From positions 1 through 35,188 of IMG/VR virus record IMGVR_UViG_3300032116_009995: a stretch of DNA of 35,188 nucleotides; one strand, given 5' to 3'. Shown one piece after another: positions 32,402 through 35,188 of the stretch (the first letter of the stretch is position 1; each line of letters starts with the position of its first letter). A program made the translations under genes and the position numbers. Below the pieces are notes generated by a model, which worked only from the letters and a program-made list of their open reading frames with translations, had not been told where the DNA came from and searched no databases. This DNA comes from a virus.

Positions 32402-35032
32402 GTGACGACGGGATCTGACAGATTTAAAAAAGCAGTCAGCTGGTACGCATCTCAGGGGTGGCAGATTCTTCCCTGTCACGGAATCGTAGATGGTCGCTGC
32501 ACTTGTAATCAAAAGCATGAAGAATCAAAAGACATAGGAAAGCATCCAGCAATAAATGCTTGGAACCGAGAATCAACTTCTGACATTGTAAAACTTAATA
32601 ACTGGTGGGAAACAAACCCTGAATTCAACATTGGCGTTAACTGCAAAACTTCTGGATTTTTTGTAATTGATATTGATCCTCGCTCTGGAGGAGAAGATTC
32701 TTTTGAAAAGTTTGAAGCATATGTTGAAGGAGCACTTCCTCCAACTGCTGAAGCAACAACTGGTCGCTACGACATAAATGGAAAAGTTATCAATGGTCGT
32801 CACCTTTTTTATAAGTGCGACATTAATGAAGATTTGATTGGTAATTTATCAAAACTAGGTTTTAAAGGAATTGATATCAAGCACAACGGATATGTGCTTA
32901 TCGCTCCAAGCCGTCACTTCTCTGGTGTTACTTATGAATGGGTTGAAGGTAAGGAACCTTGGAACACTCCAATTGCAGAAGCTCCTGAAGAATTATTAAA
33001 AGCACTCCGTAAGCGTCAAAGAGTTTCTGGTACAAGTAGTTACTCATCTGCTGACTGGGATTCAATACTTGATGAACCAATTAGTCAAGGTGTAGATATT
33101 GATCGAATACTTGAAGAAGGAATTGATGAGGGAGAGCGTGCTGTCATGCTCTTTAAACTTGCTTGTGCTCTTGGAAATAAATTTCCAATTCAAACAGTGG
33201 CGGGGCGTGAAGCTCTTATCTCTTTAATGATCCGTTTTAACGGTGAAAAAGTAAGACCTCCTATGCCGTTAGAAGGTCCTAACTCAGTAATAATGCATAC
33301 TGAGCGTGCTATTGATTTTGTATTAAAAAATCCTATTATCGATAAAATTTGGCCAGGCGCAGCTCAATATGCAAACAACATGATTGAAGATACAAAACGC
33401 ACTCAGAATGCTGGCAACCAACAACCTTTACTTGGTGTAGTTCAACCTCCTAAAGACTTTTTAGATGAATACAGTTTGCCTGGCACTTTTGGAGGCGCTG
33501 TAAAAGAGTCTATTGATAATGGTATGTCTTTAGAAGAAGCTTCTTCAAACGACAACATGGGCATAATAAAAGATCAAGATGCTATTAATGAAGAAGATAG
33601 AGGTCCAGATTGGAAAGGTAGATCTCTTTCAGATACTGGTAATGGCCGTAGATTAATTGATTCATTTGGTCAAGCTCTTCGTTATACTCCAGGACTTGGC
33701 TGGTTTGTGTGGAGTAATGGTTTTTGGAAGCCAGACCCAGAAGATTTAAATATACAAGAAGTTTCAAAAAAGCTTGGCTCTCTTATTGCTTCTGAAACTA
33801 ATCGGTATAAAGAAGATGCCGATCAGCAAACAAAAGTTATTCAATGGGCCAATCAAGCTAAATCAGAAGCGAGGTTGAAGTCTGCAATTAATAACGCAAA
33901 CTCAGATCCTCGAATTAGAGTTGATGTAGAGAAATGGGATCAGGACCCGTATCTTCTTGGCGTGACGAACGGTGTTGTTGACCTCCGAACAGGTGAGCTC
34001 CTACAAGGTCGCCCAGATCTCTACATCACCAAGCGTGCTCCAGTTGCATACACTCGTGGAATGACCAACATGCGTTGGCAACAGTTCCTTGACTTTGCAA
34101 CAGATGGAGATAAAGAGTTCCAAGATTGGATTCAGCGTGCAGCTGGTTATTCAATGACTGGACTCAGCAGATACGACATTTTGTTCTTGGTATATGGACC
34201 AGCTGGTTCTGGTAAGAATACACTTGTTGAAGCTATCGTAAAGTGTCTTGGAAGTAGTCAGTACGCATTCCCACTTGATTCAAGCATTCTTGCTATGGAT
34301 GGCGGGTCGTCACGAAGTACAGATCTTTATCACTGGGCTGAAATGCGTGGACGAAGAATGGTTTGGGTAGACGAGCTTCCAGACAATGAGCGCATCAAAG
34401 AAAACTCAGTTAAGAAACTAACTGGTTCTTCTGAAATTTCTGCTCGTTCGCCAGGAGAAAAACCATTTACATTCCAATCACAAGCAAAGCTTTGGATTAC
34501 AACTAATCACAGACCAATTATTACTGACGATGCAATGTGGCGTCGTATTCGACCAATTCCTATGTTGAAGACTCCTGAGAAGGCAGATCCTGGACTAAAG
34601 GAATATATCTTTGATCCAGATGGCGCTCTACCTGCAGTTTTATCTTGGGCAGTTGAAGGAGCTATCAAAGTTCTTGGTAGTGCTAATCGTGATGGCCTTG
34701 GATGGTGTCGTGCTGTTTCAGAAGCTGCAGATATGTATCGAAAGAACGAAGATCGAATTGCTCTATTTATTGAAGAAGAAACTATTAAATCAGAAGGCGC
34801 AAGTATTACTGTTAAGCAGCTATTTATGATTTATCGTGCATGGAGCGAAGATCGTGGTGAGCGTCCTATGACTCAAATTGCTTTTGACAGAAAGATGCGT
34901 GAGCGAGGACTTAAAGTTGAAGGTAGTGGTGCTAAAGCAACTATCTACAATTTACAAATGGCTCCACGACAAGTTCCTATGAGCAGTACTCCAGACTGGA
35001 GTCTGATAACTAGAACTGCTAAAAATATTTAG
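32402..35032 (+). CDS. Primase-polymerase / superfamily 3 helicase
   Basis: 876 residues. The N-terminal prim-pol domain (about 1-200) has CHGIVDGRCTC with a following GKHP, a zinc-binding and substrate loop pattern, then the catalytic FFVIDIDPRSGG (about residues 86-97) and a GRHLFYK strand. The C-terminal half is a P4-type SF3 helicase with Walker A GPAGSGKNT (about 599-607), VWVDELP and TTNHRP (sensor/arginine-type motifs). It would prime and unwind at the origin. GTG at 32402 follows AGGAGG at 32386-32391, ten bases away. The gene is alone on the plus strand, between minus-strand genes, and converges with a terminase-like gene at its 3' end. Confidence 0.9.
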   Translation: MTTGSDRFKKAVSWYASQGWQILPCHGIVDGRCTCNQKHEESKDIGKHPAINAWNRESTSDIVKLNNWWETNPEFNIGVNCKTSGFFVIDIDPRSGGEDSFEKFEAYVEGALPPTAEATTGRYDINGKVINGRHLFYKCDINEDLIGNLSKLGFKGIDIKHNGYVLIAPSRHFSGVTYEWVEGKEPWNTPIAEAPEELLKALRKRQRVSGTSSYSSADWDSILDEPISQGVDIDRILEEGIDEGERAVMLFKLACALGNKFPIQTVAGREALISLMIRFNGEKVRPPMPLEGPNSVIMHTERAIDFVLKNPIIDKIWPGAAQYANNMIEDTKRTQNAGNQQPLLGVVQPPKDFLDEYSLPGTFGGAVKESIDNGMSLEEASSNDNMGIIKDQDAINEEDRGPDWKGRSLSDTGNGRRLIDSFGQALRYTPGLGWFVWSNGFWKPDPEDLNIQEVSKKLGSLIASETNRYKEDADQQTKVIQWANQAKSEARLKSAINNANSDPRIRVDVEKWDQDPYLLGVTNGVVDLRTGELLQGRPDLYITKRAPVAYTRGMTNMRWQQFLDFATDGDKEFQDWIQRAAGYSMTGLSRYDILFLVYGPAGSGKNTLVEAIVKCLGSSQYAFPLDSSILAMDGGSSRSTDLYHWAEMRGRRMVWVDELPDNERIKENSVKKLTGSSEISARSPGEKPFTFQSQAKLWITTNHRPIITDDAMWRRIRPIPMLKTPEKADPGLKEYIFDPDGALPAVLSWAVEGAIKVLGSANRDGLGWCRAVSEAADMYRKNEDRIALFIEEETIKSEGASITVKQLFMIYRAWSEDRGERPMTQIAFDRKMRERGLKVEGSGAKATIYNLQMAPRQVPMSSTPDWSLITRTAKNI

Positions 35033-35188
35033 CGTTTAGGACTAAAGACTCTAGCTCCACCGCCACCATTCCTAAATGGCGGAAGTCTTCTTGCAGATGG
35101 CGATTTAGCTGTGATTCGACCACCAACAAAACCCTCTGGTGGCTTAATCATCAATGCGGTTAGTGCATGTACTAATGCGTCAACTCTG
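35029..35188 (-). CDS. Terminase large subunit, C-terminal end (partial)
   Basis: The minus strand from the right edge of the window encodes 52 residues and a TAA stop at 35029-35031. The start lies outside. RVDALVHALTALM near the top matches the DRVDALVWAL stretch of the nuclease domain end of phage large terminases. The remainder is a basic, Gly-rich tail (GGRITAKSPS, NGGGGARVFSPKR). The stop overlaps the primase stop in opposite direction by three bases. The function is the ATP-driven packaging motor with a headful or cos nuclease, but only its end can be seen here. Confidence 0.68.
   Translation of the reverse strand, partial: RVDALVHALTALMIKPPEGFVGGRITAKSPSARRLPPFRNGGGGARVFSPKR

Overview
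This window looks like part of the genome of a tailed double-stranded DNA phage (or a close relative in an actinobacterial genome) with A+T-rich codon usage. The host is most likely an actinobacterium. Two WhiB-family Fe-S regulators are encoded, and that family is essentially confined to Actinobacteria and their phages. A small GP-C-G-V-type DNA-binding protein followed by a metallophosphoesterase is also a pairing I associate with actinophages. Several of the large tail proteins instead resemble, from memory, families I know from marine and freshwater cyanophages, so an aquatic actinobacterium is a reasonable guess. No tRNA, rRNA, CRISPR array, transposase or integrase was seen.

Layout. (1) 18-1339, plus strand: a Sak4-like AAA ATPase and a DUF669-like ssDNA-binding protein, closed by a hairpin terminator at 1354-1387. 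(2) 1408-6439, plus strand: a compact run of accessory and regulatory genes. It holds a GT-B-like glycosyltransferase, a KOW/SH3-like small protein, a DUF6378 protein, a WhiB protein, small zinc-binding and unknown proteins, a WhiB-zinc-ribbon fusion, an AhpD-like CXXC protein and a conserved protein of unknown function. (3) 30141 down to 6436, minus strand: one very long, tightly packed co-directional block. It runs from a 1573-residue collagen-like fibre protein through further collagen-like, beta-propeller, fibrinogen-like, glycine-rich, cupredoxin-bearing and carbohydrate-binding-module-like tail proteins. It ends in three enzymes: a SAM methyltransferase, a GT2 glycosyltransferase with TPR repeats, and a flavin-dependent tryptophan-halogenase-like protein. 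(4) 32222 down to 30268, minus strand: a one-TM coiled-coil protein, the small HTH-like protein and the metallophosphoesterase. (5) 32402-35032, plus strand: a primase-polymerase/SF3-helicase, with a promoter and inverted-repeat region at 32223-32401. (6) 35029-35188, minus strand: the C-terminal end of what looks like the terminase large subunit, converging on the primase.

How the parts fit. Blocks 1 and 5 give replication and recombination, block 2 gives regulation and redox or metabolic tuning of the host, and block 3 builds a set of receptor-binding and decoration fibres. The fibre genes are mosaics that share anchoring N-termini, GPT/GAT triplet tracts, short YVYYDGYW inserts and C-terminal capping domains in different combinations. 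The most notable points are the enzyme cassette at the 3' end of the fibre block (halogenase, glycosyltransferase and methyltransferase, which might decorate the Thr-rich collagen or be an independent surface-modification pathway), the amicyanin-type copper site predicted at the end of a collagen-like fibre, and the WhiB-zinc-ribbon/AhpD pair. These functional links are inferences from gene order and motifs.
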